The notes under the pieces were generated by a model. The model was not told the origin of the DNA and did no database searches. It saw only the letters and a list, made by a program, of their open reading frames with translations. Positions 1 through 8,165 of a DNA stretch of 64,000 nucleotides are shown here, one piece after another. How positions within the stretch are numbered: the stretch's first letter is position 1; every line of letters starts with the position of its first letter. Origin of the DNA: Marinovum sp034669705 (GTDB lineage Bacteria; Pseudomonadota; Alphaproteobacteria; Rhodobacterales; Rhodobacteraceae); the NCBI RefSeq assembly GCF_034669705.1, contig NZ_JAXMOR010000023.1, positions 1 to 64,000 of the forward strand, written 5' to 3'. The translations under genes were made by a program, and so were the position numbers.

Positions 1-667
1 CGTCGTCCTGATAGGCCTTCCACATCTTGTACCAGCGCTCGCCGACCTCTTCGTTGATCGCGCGTTTCTGGCAGATGTGCTCGGCGCCGGTGATCTCGGA
101 GGTCTCGCCGAAGAAGCCGGTGATGCCTTCGGGCAGCAGCTTGTCGTACATGTTGCCGACGGTGGGGCAGGATCCCAGACCGGTGGTGGTGTCGCTCTCG
201 CCGCATTTGGTCGAGACCCAGAGTTCCGAGATCGAGCATTCCTCGCGCTGCACCTCGGTGGCCTTGTGGACAAAGTCCTTGGCGGCCCAGGAGGCGGCGC
301 GGATGGTCTCGAAATCGCCCTTCTGCTCGATCGAGAACTCGGCGACTTCCTTGCCGGTCTTGCGGATGCCGTCGGCGATGCGCTTGGTCCAGCCGGGCTC
401 GATGCCGATCACCACCACCGAATGCACATTGGGGTTGGCGCCGGTGCCGATCATGGTGCGGAAATGCACCTCGAGGTCTTCGCCGAACTGCAGCCGGCCA
501 TAGGCATGCGGGATCGCCAGCGTGCCCTTGACGTTGTTTGCCACCGCCTCGCAGGCGGCGTTGGAGATGTCGTCGACCGGCAGGATGACGACATGGTTGC
601 GCACGCCGACCCGGCCGTTTTCACGACGGTAGGCCTGCACGGTCATGTTGGAGTATTTCGATGCCAT
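1..667 (-). CDS. UxaA-family dehydratase large subunit, partial (C-terminus beyond window edge)
   Basis: The frame is open from an ATG at 667 to the window edge (222 codons), so the C-terminal half is missing. It opens with YRRENGRVGVRNHVVILP, the conserved start of the catalytic domain of altronate/galactarate dehydratases (UxaA, GarD). It later carries CGESDTTTGLGSCP, in the position of the family's metal-site segment. Members dehydrate sugar acids in the cytoplasm with Fe or Mn. In E. coli the SAF domain and the catalytic domain are one chain; here the SAF domain is the separate gene 11 bp upstream, so the two products should form one enzyme. An AAGGAA ribosome site precedes the start. The substrate is unknown; altronate is only the best-studied case. 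Confidence 0.85.
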   Translation of the reverse strand, partial: MASKYSNMTVQAYRRENGRVGVRNHVVILPVDDISNAACEAVANNVKGTLAIPHAYGRLQFGEDLEVHFRTMIGTGANPNVHSVVVIGIEPGWTKRIADGIRKTGKEVAEFSIEQKGDFETIRAASWAAKDFVHKATEVQREECSISELWVSTKCGESDTTTGLGSCPTVGNMYDKLLPEGITGFFGETSEITGAEHICQKRAINEEVGERWYKMWKAYQDD

Positions 668-678
668 GGGAGCGTTCC

Positions 679-966
679 TTACCACCGTTTGGTTTTGCAG
701 TTGTGGGTATGGACGTGTTCGCCCACCGCGGCCGGGCCGGTCATGCGGCCGATGTCCTCGCCGTATTTGAAGACGGTGTCGCCTTCCTTAAGGTCGGTCA
801 GCGCGATCTTGTGACCGATCGGAATGTCGACCTTGGCGGTCACCGTGAAGTCGGTGTCATCCGCCGTCACGACGCAGAGCATCTCGGTGCCCGCGGTCAG
901 TCCTTCCACCACGACAACGCCGACGTTGTCCTCGTGATCGTGTTTCAAAAGATGTGGTGTGGCCAC
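679..966 (-). CDS. UxaA-family dehydratase small subunit (SAF domain)
   Basis: This 95-residue protein has the SAF fold of the UxaA N-terminal domain, with the VPIGHKIAL-type segment seen as IPIGHKIALTDL and an end reading GEHVHTHN, where the family has its HVHN motif. The domain is thought to close over the substrate in two-part sugar-acid dehydratases. I chose the GTG at 966 because an AGGAGG lies 8 nt upstream (974-980 on the plus strand). A longer frame to 1,023 would begin inside the promoter region. The large subunit follows after 11 bp, so the two are surely co-transcribed. A second pair of the same type lies at 10,922-12,402. Confidence 0.85.
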   Translation of the reverse strand: MATPHLLKHDHEDNVGVVVVEGLTAGTEMLCVVTADDTDFTVTAKVDIPIGHKIALTDLKEGDTVFKYGEDIGRMTGPAAVGEHVHTHNCKTKRW

Positions 967-1009
967 TGTCAGGCCCTCCTGTCCCAGCTTCAAGTGTCGG
1001 TGAAGGCGT

Positions 1010-1050
1010 AACATGTACATCAAGTCTTATACAAGAGTTATTATGTAAGC
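1010..1050. promoter_or_regulatory. Putative operator/promoter between divergent uxaA-type operon and GntR gene
   Basis: This AT-rich patch lies between two divergent transcription units. It holds the palindrome ATGTACAT (1013-1020) and the near-palindrome CTTATACAAG (1026-1035), which resembles operators of HutC-subfamily regulators such as the one encoded next door at 1,144. The role is inferred from position and symmetry only. Confidence 0.4.
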
Positions 1051-1085
1051 TTGTGCAGATCCCGGCCGTGGTGCTAAATGGGCCG

Positions 1086-1136
1086 GTGAAAACAGGAGGC
1101 CTGTGAAAACAGGGGGCCTGTGCAAGCAGGAGACCG
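1086..1136 (+). repeat. Three tandem 17-bp repeats upstream of the GntR gene
   Basis: Three consecutive 17-bp units lie at 1086-1102, 1103-1119 and 1120-1136. The first two read GTGAAAACAGG(A/G)GGCCT and differ at one base; the third is diverged (GTGCAAGCAGGAGACCG). Each carries an AGGAG- or GGGGG-like core, and the last one supplies the likely ribosome site of the regulator starting at 1,144. Each unit also begins with GTG, so the repeat array creates several candidate start codons. Confidence 0.8.
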
Positions 1137-1143
1137 AGAGGCC

Positions 1144-1845
1144 ATGGCGACCCCGCTCTATCAGACCGTGATCGACACCATCGTCGCGCGAATCGCCGGC
1201 GGAGAGCTGCCCTCGGGCGCCATGCTGCCGAGCGAGACCCAGCTTGGCGTCGAGCTGGGCGTAAGCCAGGGCACGGCGCGCAAGGCCTTGATCGAACTTG
1301 AGAAACGCGGGCTGGTGCAGCGCGCCCAGGGGCGCGGCACCTTTGTCACCGTGCGCACGCCAGAGACCTCGCTGTTCAGCTTCTTCCGGCTGCGCCGCGC
1401 GGACGGCTCGCTCGACATGCCGCAGCTCGAAAGCGAGAGTTTGCGCCGCCGCGCCGCCACCGAGCGCGAAACCGGCCTGCTTCACGGCCGGCCCGCGGAG
1501 GTGATCGAGATCGAACGCGTCCGCAGCATCTCGGGCCGCGCGGTGGCGCATGAGGTCTCGGTGATCGGCGCGCCGATGTTTCCCGGGCTGGCCGAGCGGT
1601 CGCCGCTGCCCAACACGCTCTATGTGTTCTTCCAGCAGGCCTATTCGGTGATCATCGTCCAGGCCGACGAGCGGCTCAGGGCGATCTCGGCGCCTCAGGC
1701 CAGCGCCCGGGCGCTCGGCATCGCCGAGGGCAGCCCGGTGCTGGAGGTGCGCCGCCAGGCGGTGGACGTGCTCGACCGGATTGTCGAACTGCGCCGCAGC
1801 ATCACCCTGACGCAGGACCAGGATTACCTGATCTCGCTGTCCTGA
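1144..1845 (+). CDS. GntR-family regulator, HutC subfamily (UTRA domain)
   Basis: This is a 233-residue cytoplasmic repressor-type protein. Residues about 1-70 are the winged helix: LPSETQLGVELGVSQGTARKALIELEKRGLV followed by RAQGRGTFV is shown here as the pieces LPSETQLGVELG and GRGTFV. The rest is a UTRA ligand-binding domain ending YLISLS. UTRA regulators usually sense the substrate or intermediate of a neighbouring catabolic operon, here the divergent UxaA-type dehydratase. The ATG at 1,144 has AGGAG 11 nt upstream. A GTG at 1,120 in the same frame would add eight residues and lies within the tandem repeat. The specific ligand is not predictable. Confidence 0.88.
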   Translation: MATPLYQTVIDTIVARIAGGELPSGAMLPSETQLGVELGVSQGTARKALIELEKRGLVQRAQGRGTFVTVRTPETSLFSFFRLRRADGSLDMPQLESESLRRRAATERETGLLHGRPAEVIEIERVRSISGRAVAHEVSVIGAPMFPGLAERSPLPNTLYVFFQQAYSVIIVQADERLRAISAPQASARALGIAEGSPVLEVRRQAVDVLDRIVELRRSITLTQDQDYLISLS

Positions 1846-2316
1846 GCCGCGCGTGGCGGGCTGTCCGACCCGGGGCGCCGGCAAAGAGGGCAGAGCGGTC
1901 CGTGGGGATTTGTCCGAAGGTCCAGGCACTCACGCCTGCCGGGCGGTTTTTTGGCAACGTGCTCTTCGGGAGTGCAGGGGACCGGTCTCTGCGCGCCAAT
2001 ACCTCCAGCGCCGAGACCGTCTTTGCCCCGGTCGAGCGCCGGATGGAAACGCTGAACGCGCTGTTCGGTCTGATCGACGGGCTCGACCTGCCGTGAGGGG
2101 GCATCCGGCGTGGGTAAACGGGTATCCGCGCCTCGGAGGTCATCGGGTGGCGGACCTTTGAAGTCTGGCGCGGTTGGCCGATGCGCCGGCTTAGGTCAGG
2201 CGCTTGCGGCTGCAGGGGCCTGTAGCGCCTAATCAGAGTTATGTTATAACAATACGCTCCCTGTTGGCGTCCACCGCCTCCGGACAGCCCTGCCGGGCGC
2301 GCCGGTGCAGCTCCGT
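1846..2316. other. Intergenic region between convergent genes, no confident gene
   Basis: These 471 bp separate the GntR gene from the end of the peptide-importer operon. A 64-codon frame at 1902-2096 (plus) ends ERRMETLNALFGLIDGLDLP, matches no family I recognise and has no ribosome site, so it may be a gene remnant. A palindromic GTTATAAC sits at about 2240 inside an AT-rich spot. No clear hairpin terminator is visible. Confidence 0.5.
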
Positions 2317-3288
2317 TCAGGCAGACACCGAACGCAGTGACACGCCGGACCAGTCGGCGAAGTGACAGGCGGCCCCGCGGCCGCCTTCGGTGAGAAACGA
2401 CGGGTCCTGCCGGGTGCAGATCTCCTGCGCCATGGGACAGCGCGGGTGGAACCGGCAGCCGGGTGGCGGCTCGGCCGGGTTGGCCACGTCGCCGGGCAGG
2501 TCGTCGGGCAGCCGCCCCGCCCCGTCGGCCTCGGGAATGGCGCCGATGAGACCGCGGGTATAGGGATGCAGCGGCGCCTGCCACAGGGCGGCGGGCGCGC
2601 CGCGCTCGACCAGCTTGCCCAGATACATCACCGCGATGTCATCGGCGATCCGGCGCACGATCGACAGGTCATGAGAGATGAACAGCATCCCCATGCCGGT
2701 CTCTCGCGCCAGTTCGGCGAGCAGCCGCGCCACCGACGCCTGGGCCGAGGCGTCGAGCGCCGAGATCGGCTCATCCGCGACGATGCAGCGTGGCCGGGCC
2801 GCCAGCGCGCGGGCGATGGCGATGCGCTGCCGCTGACCGCCGGAGAACTCATGCGGATACTGCGCCGCGATCCGCGCCGGCAGGCCGACACGCTCAAGCA
2901 CCTCGGCCACGCGGCGGTCGATGTTGTCGGTTCCGGCGTCCGGGCCGGCGCGGACGCCGTCGGCCACCTGCTCACCGACCCTGCGCCGGGGGTTGAGCGA
3001 GGAATAGGGGTCCTGAAACACCATCTGCAGGGCGCGCAGTGCCGGGGGCCGGGCGCCGCGTCCGAGCGCCGCCACCGGCTGGCCGTCAAAGCGGATCCCC
3101 CCGCCCGAGGGCGCGAGCAGGCCCACCGCCGCCTTGCCGAGCGAGGATTTGCCACAGCCGCTTTCGCCGACCAGCGCCGTCACCCGACCGGCCTCGATAT
3201 CGAGGTCGACACCGGCCACCGCGCGCACCGGCCGGCCCTTGGGGCCCGGATAGCTGACCTCGACGCCGCGCAGTTCCAACAGGCTCAT
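2317..3288 (-). CDS. Peptide-type ABC importer ATPase, OppF/DppF family
   Basis: This 323-residue ATPase is the second of a DppD/DppF pair. It shows Walker A GESGCGKS (about residues 40-47), the signature LSGG-type FSGGQRQR, Walker B IVADEP with SALD, and the C-terminal oligopeptide-transporter extension with the Cys-rich GCRFHPRCP segment (an iron-sulfur or zinc-binding feature common in this family). It energises import through the two permeases upstream. Its ATG overlaps the stop of the preceding ATPase gene by 4 bp. It is the last gene of the operon that starts at 7,785. Substrates of this family include peptides, opines and other amides, so the family alone does not fix the substrate. 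Confidence 0.93.
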   Translation of the reverse strand: MSLLELRGVEVSYPGPKGRPVRAVAGVDLDIEAGRVTALVGESGCGKSSLGKAAVGLLAPSGGGIRFDGQPVAALGRGARPPALRALQMVFQDPYSSLNPRRRVGEQVADGVRAGPDAGTDNIDRRVAEVLERVGLPARIAAQYPHEFSGGQRQRIAIARALAARPRCIVADEPISALDASAQASVARLLAELARETGMGMLFISHDLSIVRRIADDIAVMYLGKLVERGAPAALWQAPLHPYTRGLIGAIPEADGAGRLPDDLPGDVANPAEPPPGCRFHPRCPMAQEICTRQDPSFLTEGGRGAACHFADWSGVSLRSVSA

Positions 3289-4271
3289 GAGAGGGTCTCC
3301 TTCGGGGCCAGCGGATCGACCGGGCAGGCCAGCCGGCGCTCGGGCGTCACCGGCTGCAGGGCCGGGCTCTCGCCGCGGCAGGCCGGCTGGCTCCAGCTGC
3401 AGCGCGGGTGAAAGGCGCAGCCCGACGGGTGGGTGGTGATCGAGGGCGGCAGGCCGGGGATCGGCGCCATCCCGCCTGCCCCGCCGGCCCCCGGCAGCGC
3501 GCCGAGCAGCCCGTGGGTATAGGGATGGCGCGGACGGGTGAGGATATCGGCCCGCGGCCCGGCTTCGACAAGACGGCCGGCGTACATGACAGAGACCTCG
3601 TCGGCCACCGCCGACATCACACCCAGATCATGGGTGATCAGCAGCACCGAGAGGCCGAGCTCGGCCCGCAGCCGCTCGAAGAGCCGCAGGATGCCGGCCT
3701 GCACCGTGACATCAAGCGCGGTCGTCGGCTCGTCGGCGATGATCAGCGAAGGCTCGCAGCACAGCGCCATGGCGATGGCGATCCTCTGGCGCATGCCGCC
3801 GGAAAACTCGTGCGGGCTGCGCCCCAGCGCGGCCTTTGGGTCGGGGATGCGCACGAGATCGAGCATCTCCTCGGCCCGGCGCAGCGCCTTGGCCTGCGGC
3901 ACGCGGAAGTGGTGCCGGTAGTGCTCGGTCATCTGCCGGCCGATCGACAGCATCGGGTGCAGCGCGGTCATCGGATCCTGAAAGATCATCGCGATCCGCC
4001 GGCCGCGCACCGCCGCGCGGTCGCGCTCTGACAGGCTCAGTAGGTCGCGACCTTCAAAGCCGCTGCGGCCACTGGTTCGCGCGCCGGCGGGCAACAGCCC
4101 CAGAAGCGCCAGCGAGGTCAGCGACTTGCCCGATCCGCTTTCGCCGGCCAGCCCGGCGATCTGGCCGGTGCCGATGCGCAGGTTCAGGTCGCGCACCGCG
4201 AACAATCGGCTGCCATCGGGGGCCGGCAGGCTGACTGTCAGGTCCGAGATGTCCAGCAGCGGCGCGGTCAT
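3285..4271 (-). CDS. Peptide-type ABC importer ATPase, OppD/DppD family
   Basis: This 328-residue ATPase has Walker A GESGSGKS, signature FSGGMRQR, Walker B IIADEPTTALD and the C-terminal Cys-rich GCAFHPRCSW extension. The ATG at 4,271 begins MTAPLLDISDLTVSL and overlaps the upstream permease stop by ATGA. A longer open frame to 4,427 lies inside the permease gene and is not credible. The protein pairs with the DppF-type subunit encoded directly downstream at the cytoplasmic face of the importer. Confidence 0.93.
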   Translation of the reverse strand: MTAPLLDISDLTVSLPAPDGSRLFAVRDLNLRIGTGQIAGLAGESGSGKSLTSLALLGLLPAGARTSGRSGFEGRDLLSLSERDRAAVRGRRIAMIFQDPMTALHPMLSIGRQMTEHYRHHFRVPQAKALRRAEEMLDLVRIPDPKAALGRSPHEFSGGMRQRIAIAMALCCEPSLIIADEPTTALDVTVQAGILRLFERLRAELGLSVLLITHDLGVMSAVADEVSVMYAGRLVEAGPRADILTRPRHPYTHGLLGALPGAGGAGGMAPIPGLPPSITTHPSGCAFHPRCSWSQPACRGESPALQPVTPERRLACPVDPLAPKETLS

Positions 4272-5131
4272 GACAGGTGCCTCTTGCTGCGCGGGTCGAT
4301 CACGTCGCGCAGGGTGTCGCCGAGGAAATTGGCGGCCATGACCACCAGCAGGATCGCGAGGCCGGGAAAGACGCTCATCCACCACTTGTCGAAATACTTG
4401 GCACCCTCGGAGACCATCGCGCCCCATTCCGCCGCCGGCGGCTGCGCGCCCAAGCCGAGAAACGACAGCCCCGACAGGATCAGCACCGCATGGCCGTATT
4501 CCAGCGCCACCAGCACCACCAGCGGGCCGGTGATGTTGGGCCGCACCTCGGACCAGAGCGTGCGCGCCGAGGAGGCCCCCAGCAGGCGGCGCGACAGCAC
4601 GAAGGGCTCGTTGCGCAGGCTGAGGATCATCGAGCGGGCGACGCGGGCATAGATCGGCCAGCTGACGATCACCACCGCCAGCACTGCGTTGAACAGCCCC
4701 GGCCCCAGCGCCGCGACCACGGCCATGGCGAGGATGATGTCGGGGAAGGCCAGCACCAGATCGGCCATCCGCATGATCAGCCCGTCGACCCAGCCGCCGA
4801 AATAGCCGGCGATGGCGCCCAGAACGGTGCCGAGGAGGCCGGCGAGGACCACCAGCTGCAGCGCGTAGGGCAGCGACAGGCGCGCGCCGTGCAGCACCCG
4901 CGAAAACACGTCGCGGCCCAGCTGGTCGGTGCCGAACCAGTGCTCGGCGCTCGGGGGCATCAGCCGCCGCGCCTCCTGGGTCAGCGGATCATAGGGCGCG
5001 ATCAGCGGCGCCAGCACCGCCACCAGCGCCAGCGCGATCAGGATGGCGGCGCCAATCAGGCCCAGCGGCTGCATCCAGACCGGTCGCAGCCGGCGGCCGG
5101 CGCGATGCGAAGGGAGCGTCGTCTCGGTCAT
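4268..5131 (-). CDS. Peptide-type ABC importer permease, OppC/DppC family
   Basis: This 287-residue inner-membrane protein has the DppC layout: a cytoplasmic N-terminus, a first membrane helix (about 25-47), the periplasmic segment with HWFGTDQLGRDVFSR that is nearly invariant in this family, then five more helices with the EAA-type loop near SFLGLGAQPPAAEWG. It forms the translocation pore with the DppB-type partner, whose stop codon overlaps its start by 1 bp. It ends in DPRSKRHLS. Gene order SBP-B-C-D-F is the usual dpp/opp order. Confidence 0.93.
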   Translation of the reverse strand: MTETTLPSHRAGRRLRPVWMQPLGLIGAAILIALALVAVLAPLIAPYDPLTQEARRLMPPSAEHWFGTDQLGRDVFSRVLHGARLSLPYALQLVVLAGLLGTVLGAIAGYFGGWVDGLIMRMADLVLAFPDIILAMAVVAALGPGLFNAVLAVVIVSWPIYARVARSMILSLRNEPFVLSRRLLGASSARTLWSEVRPNITGPLVVLVALEYGHAVLILSGLSFLGLGAQPPAAEWGAMVSEGAKYFDKWWMSVFPGLAILLVVMAANFLGDTLRDVIDPRSKRHLS

Positions 5132-6183
5132 CAGTAGCGGATCCTCGGGTCAATCACGGCATAGAGAATGTCGACGGCCAGGTTCACCAGGATGTAGATC
5201 ACCGCGATGATCAGGCTGACCCCCATGATCGCCTGCAGGTCGAGCGTCAGCGCGCTGCGATAGGCGTATAGCCCCAGTCCCGGCCAGGAATAGACCGACT
5301 CCACCAGCACCGCGCCGGCCAGCATCCGGCCAAAGGCCATGCCCGAGACGGTGATGATCGCCGCCAGCGCCGGGCGCAGGGCATGGCGCAGGATCACCGT
5401 GTGCGCCGGCAGCCCCTTGGCGCGGGCGGCGCGCACGTAGTCATGGCCCAGCGAGTCGAGCATCGCGGCGCGGGTGAACCGGGTGACGATCCCGGTGGTA
5501 TAGGTCGCCAGCACCAGCGCCGGCAGTGCGATGTAGGACAGCGCCTCGCGCAGCAGGCCCCACTGGCCGCGCAGCGCGGCGTCAAGCGTGTAGAGCCCGG
5601 TCAGCGCTTCCGGCGCCGGGGTGCCGGGGCCAAGCCGGCCGACACCGGGAGAGAGGTTGAACTTGAAGAAGAAGAGATAGAGGCAGACCAGCGCCAGCCA
5701 GAAGGTCGGCACCGAAACTCCGGCGAGCGAGACCACCCGGATCACCTGATCCGGCCAGCCGTCGCGCCAGACCGCGGCGACGATCCCCAGCGCCATGCCG
5801 GCCGCCATCGCCAGCACCATGGCGACGATGGCCAGTTCCAGCGTGGCGCTCATGTAGGTGGCAAGGTCGGTGGCCACCGGCCGGTGGGTCTGCTGCGAAA
5901 TGCCCAGATCGCCCTGCAGCAGGCGGGTGAGGTAGCGCGCGTATTGGGCGGGCAGCGGTTTGTCGAGCCCGTAGCGCTCGCGGTAGAGCGCCACGATCTC
6001 GGGGTCGGCGGCGGCCCGCTCGCCGAGGTTCGCGGTGACCGGATCGCCGGGCACCACCTGTGTCAATGCAAAGGAAACGAAGGTCACGCCGACGCAGAGC
6101 ACCGCGCCCATGCCGAGGCGCTGCAGCGCGTAGCGCAACAGCCCGGGCAGGCGATACCAACCTGACTTGAGGGGACTCATCAT
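5131..6183 (-). CDS. Peptide-type ABC importer permease, OppB/DppB family
   Basis: This 350-residue inner-membrane permease has the DppB hallmarks: a first helix followed by TQVVPGDPV, the RYGLDKPLPAQYARYL segment, GDLGIS, then six predicted helices and a C-terminal DPRIRY. ATG codons occur in tandem at 6,183 and 6,180, so the exact start is open by one residue. The gene begins 30 bp after the binding-protein gene. A GAAGATATCTTC palindrome fills the ribosome-site region (6184-6195). Confidence 0.93.
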   Translation of the reverse strand: MMSPLKSGWYRLPGLLRYALQRLGMGAVLCVGVTFVSFALTQVVPGDPVTANLGERAAADPEIVALYRERYGLDKPLPAQYARYLTRLLQGDLGISQQTHRPVATDLATYMSATLELAIVAMVLAMAAGMALGIVAAVWRDGWPDQVIRVVSLAGVSVPTFWLALVCLYLFFFKFNLSPGVGRLGPGTPAPEALTGLYTLDAALRGQWGLLREALSYIALPALVLATYTTGIVTRFTRAAMLDSLGHDYVRAARAKGLPAHTVILRHALRPALAAIITVSGMAFGRMLAGAVLVESVYSWPGLGLYAYRSALTLDLQAIMGVSLIIAVIYILVNLAVDILYAVIDPRIRY

Positions 6184-6213
6184 GAAGATATCTTCCTGCC
6201 CGGTCCGGCCCCG

Positions 6214-7785
6214 TTACTCCGAGGCCTTGCGGACGTCGCTCAGGTCGACGGTCCACATCGGGTTGTACTCCAGCGGCGCGATCTCGGTCGATCCGACCAG
6301 CGTCACCGGCGGCTGAAACAGCGGCACGAAGGGGCCGACCTCGTTCAGCTTGGTCTGCCAGTCGCGGTAGAGCGCGACGCGTTCGTCGGCGTCTGAGGCC
6401 ACCTCCGCCCTTGAGGCCAGCTCTTCCAGCTCCGGCGAGCCACCCTCGGCCCAGCCGGCGCGCAGACCGACCAGCTTGCCCGAGGTGAAGGGCAGCGAGT
6501 TCGAGGGGTGCGGCGTGCCGCCCCACCACTGCACGCTCATCTCGAGCGTGCCGCCGCGGTAGTTGTCGAGGTTGGCCTGCACCGATTCCGGGTTCAGTTC
6601 GACCGTGATGCCCACATCGGCAAGGTCGGACTGGATCTTGGCGGCGATGTCGGCAAAGGCGATGCCGTATTTCGCAAGGTCGGCGGCATAGCTGATGGTC
6701 AGGGTCGGATCGCTCAGACCGCTGCGCGCCAGCGCCGCCTTGGCGCGTTCGAGGTCGCGCGTCGGCACTTGCTCGGTGGGCAGCGCGCCTTCGATCATCG
6801 TCGGAATGATGCCGGCGGGCTGTACCGCGCCTTCGCCGATGAAGTCGATGATGCCGGCGTAATCGATGCCATAGCGCACCGCCTCGCGCAGGTCGGGGTT
6901 GACCGAAAGCTCAGAGACCTCCGGGTTGCCGTTCATGAACAGGAAGCCCATGTCGGCGGCCGGGCCGGAGATCACCGTCACCTTGTCGGAAATCGAGCCC
7001 ACCTGATCGGGTCGCAGGTTCAGCGCGATTTGCGAGGCGCCGCGCGCCACGTTCATCTGCTGGGCATTGCTGTTGACGTTGCGCACCACGATCCGGTCAT
7101 AGGCCGGGGCCTCGCCCCAGTAGCTCTCATTGGCCTCGAGGATGACCTCCGACGAGGTGTCGAACTTGGTCAGCGTATAGGGACCGGAGCCGATCGAGGT
7201 TTCCGCAAGGAACCGTTCCGCGCCGTCTTCGGGCGTGGCGGTGCCGCCATTGGCCTGCAGGGTCTCGGCGTCAAGGATGCTGAGCGCCAGATTGGTGAGC
7301 TTGAACGGCAGCGCCGGGTCCGGGGCTTCGGTGGTCAGCACGATGGTGCCGGGCGCCTCGCCCGCCGCGACCGAGACACCGCGCATCAGGTAGGAGGGGC
7401 TGCCCTTGAGGTCGCGGGCGCGTTCCAGCGAGAACACCACGTCGGAGACCTCGACCGGCGACCCATCGGCGAAGGTCGCCTCGGGGTTCAGGGTGAAGGT
7501 GAAGGTTTTCACGTCCTCCGAGATCTCGGGGACATTGGCCAGCAGCGGCACCACCCGGGTCACGTCAGAGCCCTCGAAGGTGACCAGCGTCTCATAGACC
7601 GGATGCAGCACGAGGCTGGCGGTGGGCTCGAAGGCACGCGCCGGATCGGCGGTCTTGAGCTGGAAGTTGGCATCGACGACCAGCGTGTCCTGCGCCAGCG
7701 CCGGCTGAGCGGCCAGCGCGAAAAGGCCCAGCGGGATCGCCAGCGCCAGCCGGGAACGGGCCTTGATGGAACGGTTGAATGACAT
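6214..7785 (-). CDS. Periplasmic substrate-binding protein, family 5 (peptide/nickel type)
   Basis: This 523-residue protein begins with a Sec signal peptide (basic start, hydrophobic LALAIPLGLFALAAQPALA, cleavage expected after the AQA-like end before DTLVVD). The mature part follows the SBP_bac_5 pattern, with FTLNPEATFADGSPVEVSDVVFSLER recognisable in the pieces FTLNPEATFADG and SDVVFSLER. The ATG at 7,785 has AGGAG 7 nt upstream. A longer frame into the divergent promoter region is not credible. It delivers substrate to the DppB/C permeases encoded downstream. The prolidase-like hydrolase across the promoter hints at dipeptides or N-acyl amino acids. Confidence 0.92.
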   Translation of the reverse strand: MSFNRSIKARSRLALAIPLGLFALAAQPALAQDTLVVDANFQLKTADPARAFEPTASLVLHPVYETLVTFEGSDVTRVVPLLANVPEISEDVKTFTFTLNPEATFADGSPVEVSDVVFSLERARDLKGSPSYLMRGVSVAAGEAPGTIVLTTEAPDPALPFKLTNLALSILDAETLQANGGTATPEDGAERFLAETSIGSGPYTLTKFDTSSEVILEANESYWGEAPAYDRIVVRNVNSNAQQMNVARGASQIALNLRPDQVGSISDKVTVISGPAADMGFLFMNGNPEVSELSVNPDLREAVRYGIDYAGIIDFIGEGAVQPAGIIPTMIEGALPTEQVPTRDLERAKAALARSGLSDPTLTISYAADLAKYGIAFADIAAKIQSDLADVGITVELNPESVQANLDNYRGGTLEMSVQWWGGTPHPSNSLPFTSGKLVGLRAGWAEGGSPELEELASRAEVASDADERVALYRDWQTKLNEVGPFVPLFQPPVTLVGSTEIAPLEYNPMWTVDLSDVRKASE

Positions 7786-8165
7786 GTCTTTACTCCTGTT
7801 GGCGGATGGGCGCCGGCGTTTCTCTGCCGCAGGCGTCGTTGTGGGAAGTCCGGGATGGTATGGAGAATCGGTGTCCTGAATTAATTGAAACGTATTCTCA
7901 TTGTATACCGATAGAGTACCGCAACCTGTCAACGGTCGATCTGGAGAAAAGCGCTTTGACGGGCGGCTGCGCCGCGGAAACAGGCAGAAGCCATTGGTTT
8001 CATGGTTCCAATTTGCGCAGCAGACCGGCGTTCTGAAATTAAGGTATACTAATAGAATTCTATCAGTATACCGTTTGCTTGCAAACAAACGGACCCCGGC
8101 GGCGCTGCGGTCAGCGCCGATCGTGGATCCCCTGCCAGAGGCAGGACCGACAGGAAGGACCCAGA
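7786..8165. promoter_or_regulatory. Divergent promoter region with GTATAC operators
   Basis: These 380 bp separate the importer operon (minus) from the amidohydrolase (plus). GTATAC occurs at 7903-7908, with a related GTATTC exactly 11 bp earlier (7892). A 30-bp near-perfect palindrome at 8043-8072 has GTATAC arms at 8044 and 8066 around a central GAATTC at 8055, so elements recur every 11 bp. A stem-loop with arms GGCGCTG/CAGCGCC (8101-8118) lies in the amidohydrolase leader. FCD regulators are the natural candidates to bind here; one is encoded downstream at 9,646. Confidence 0.6.

Noticed and set aside
1902..2096. 64-codon frame as a small protein gene
   Set aside because: It has no ribosome site, no homology I can recognise and sits between convergent genes; kept only as a possible remnant in the spacer.
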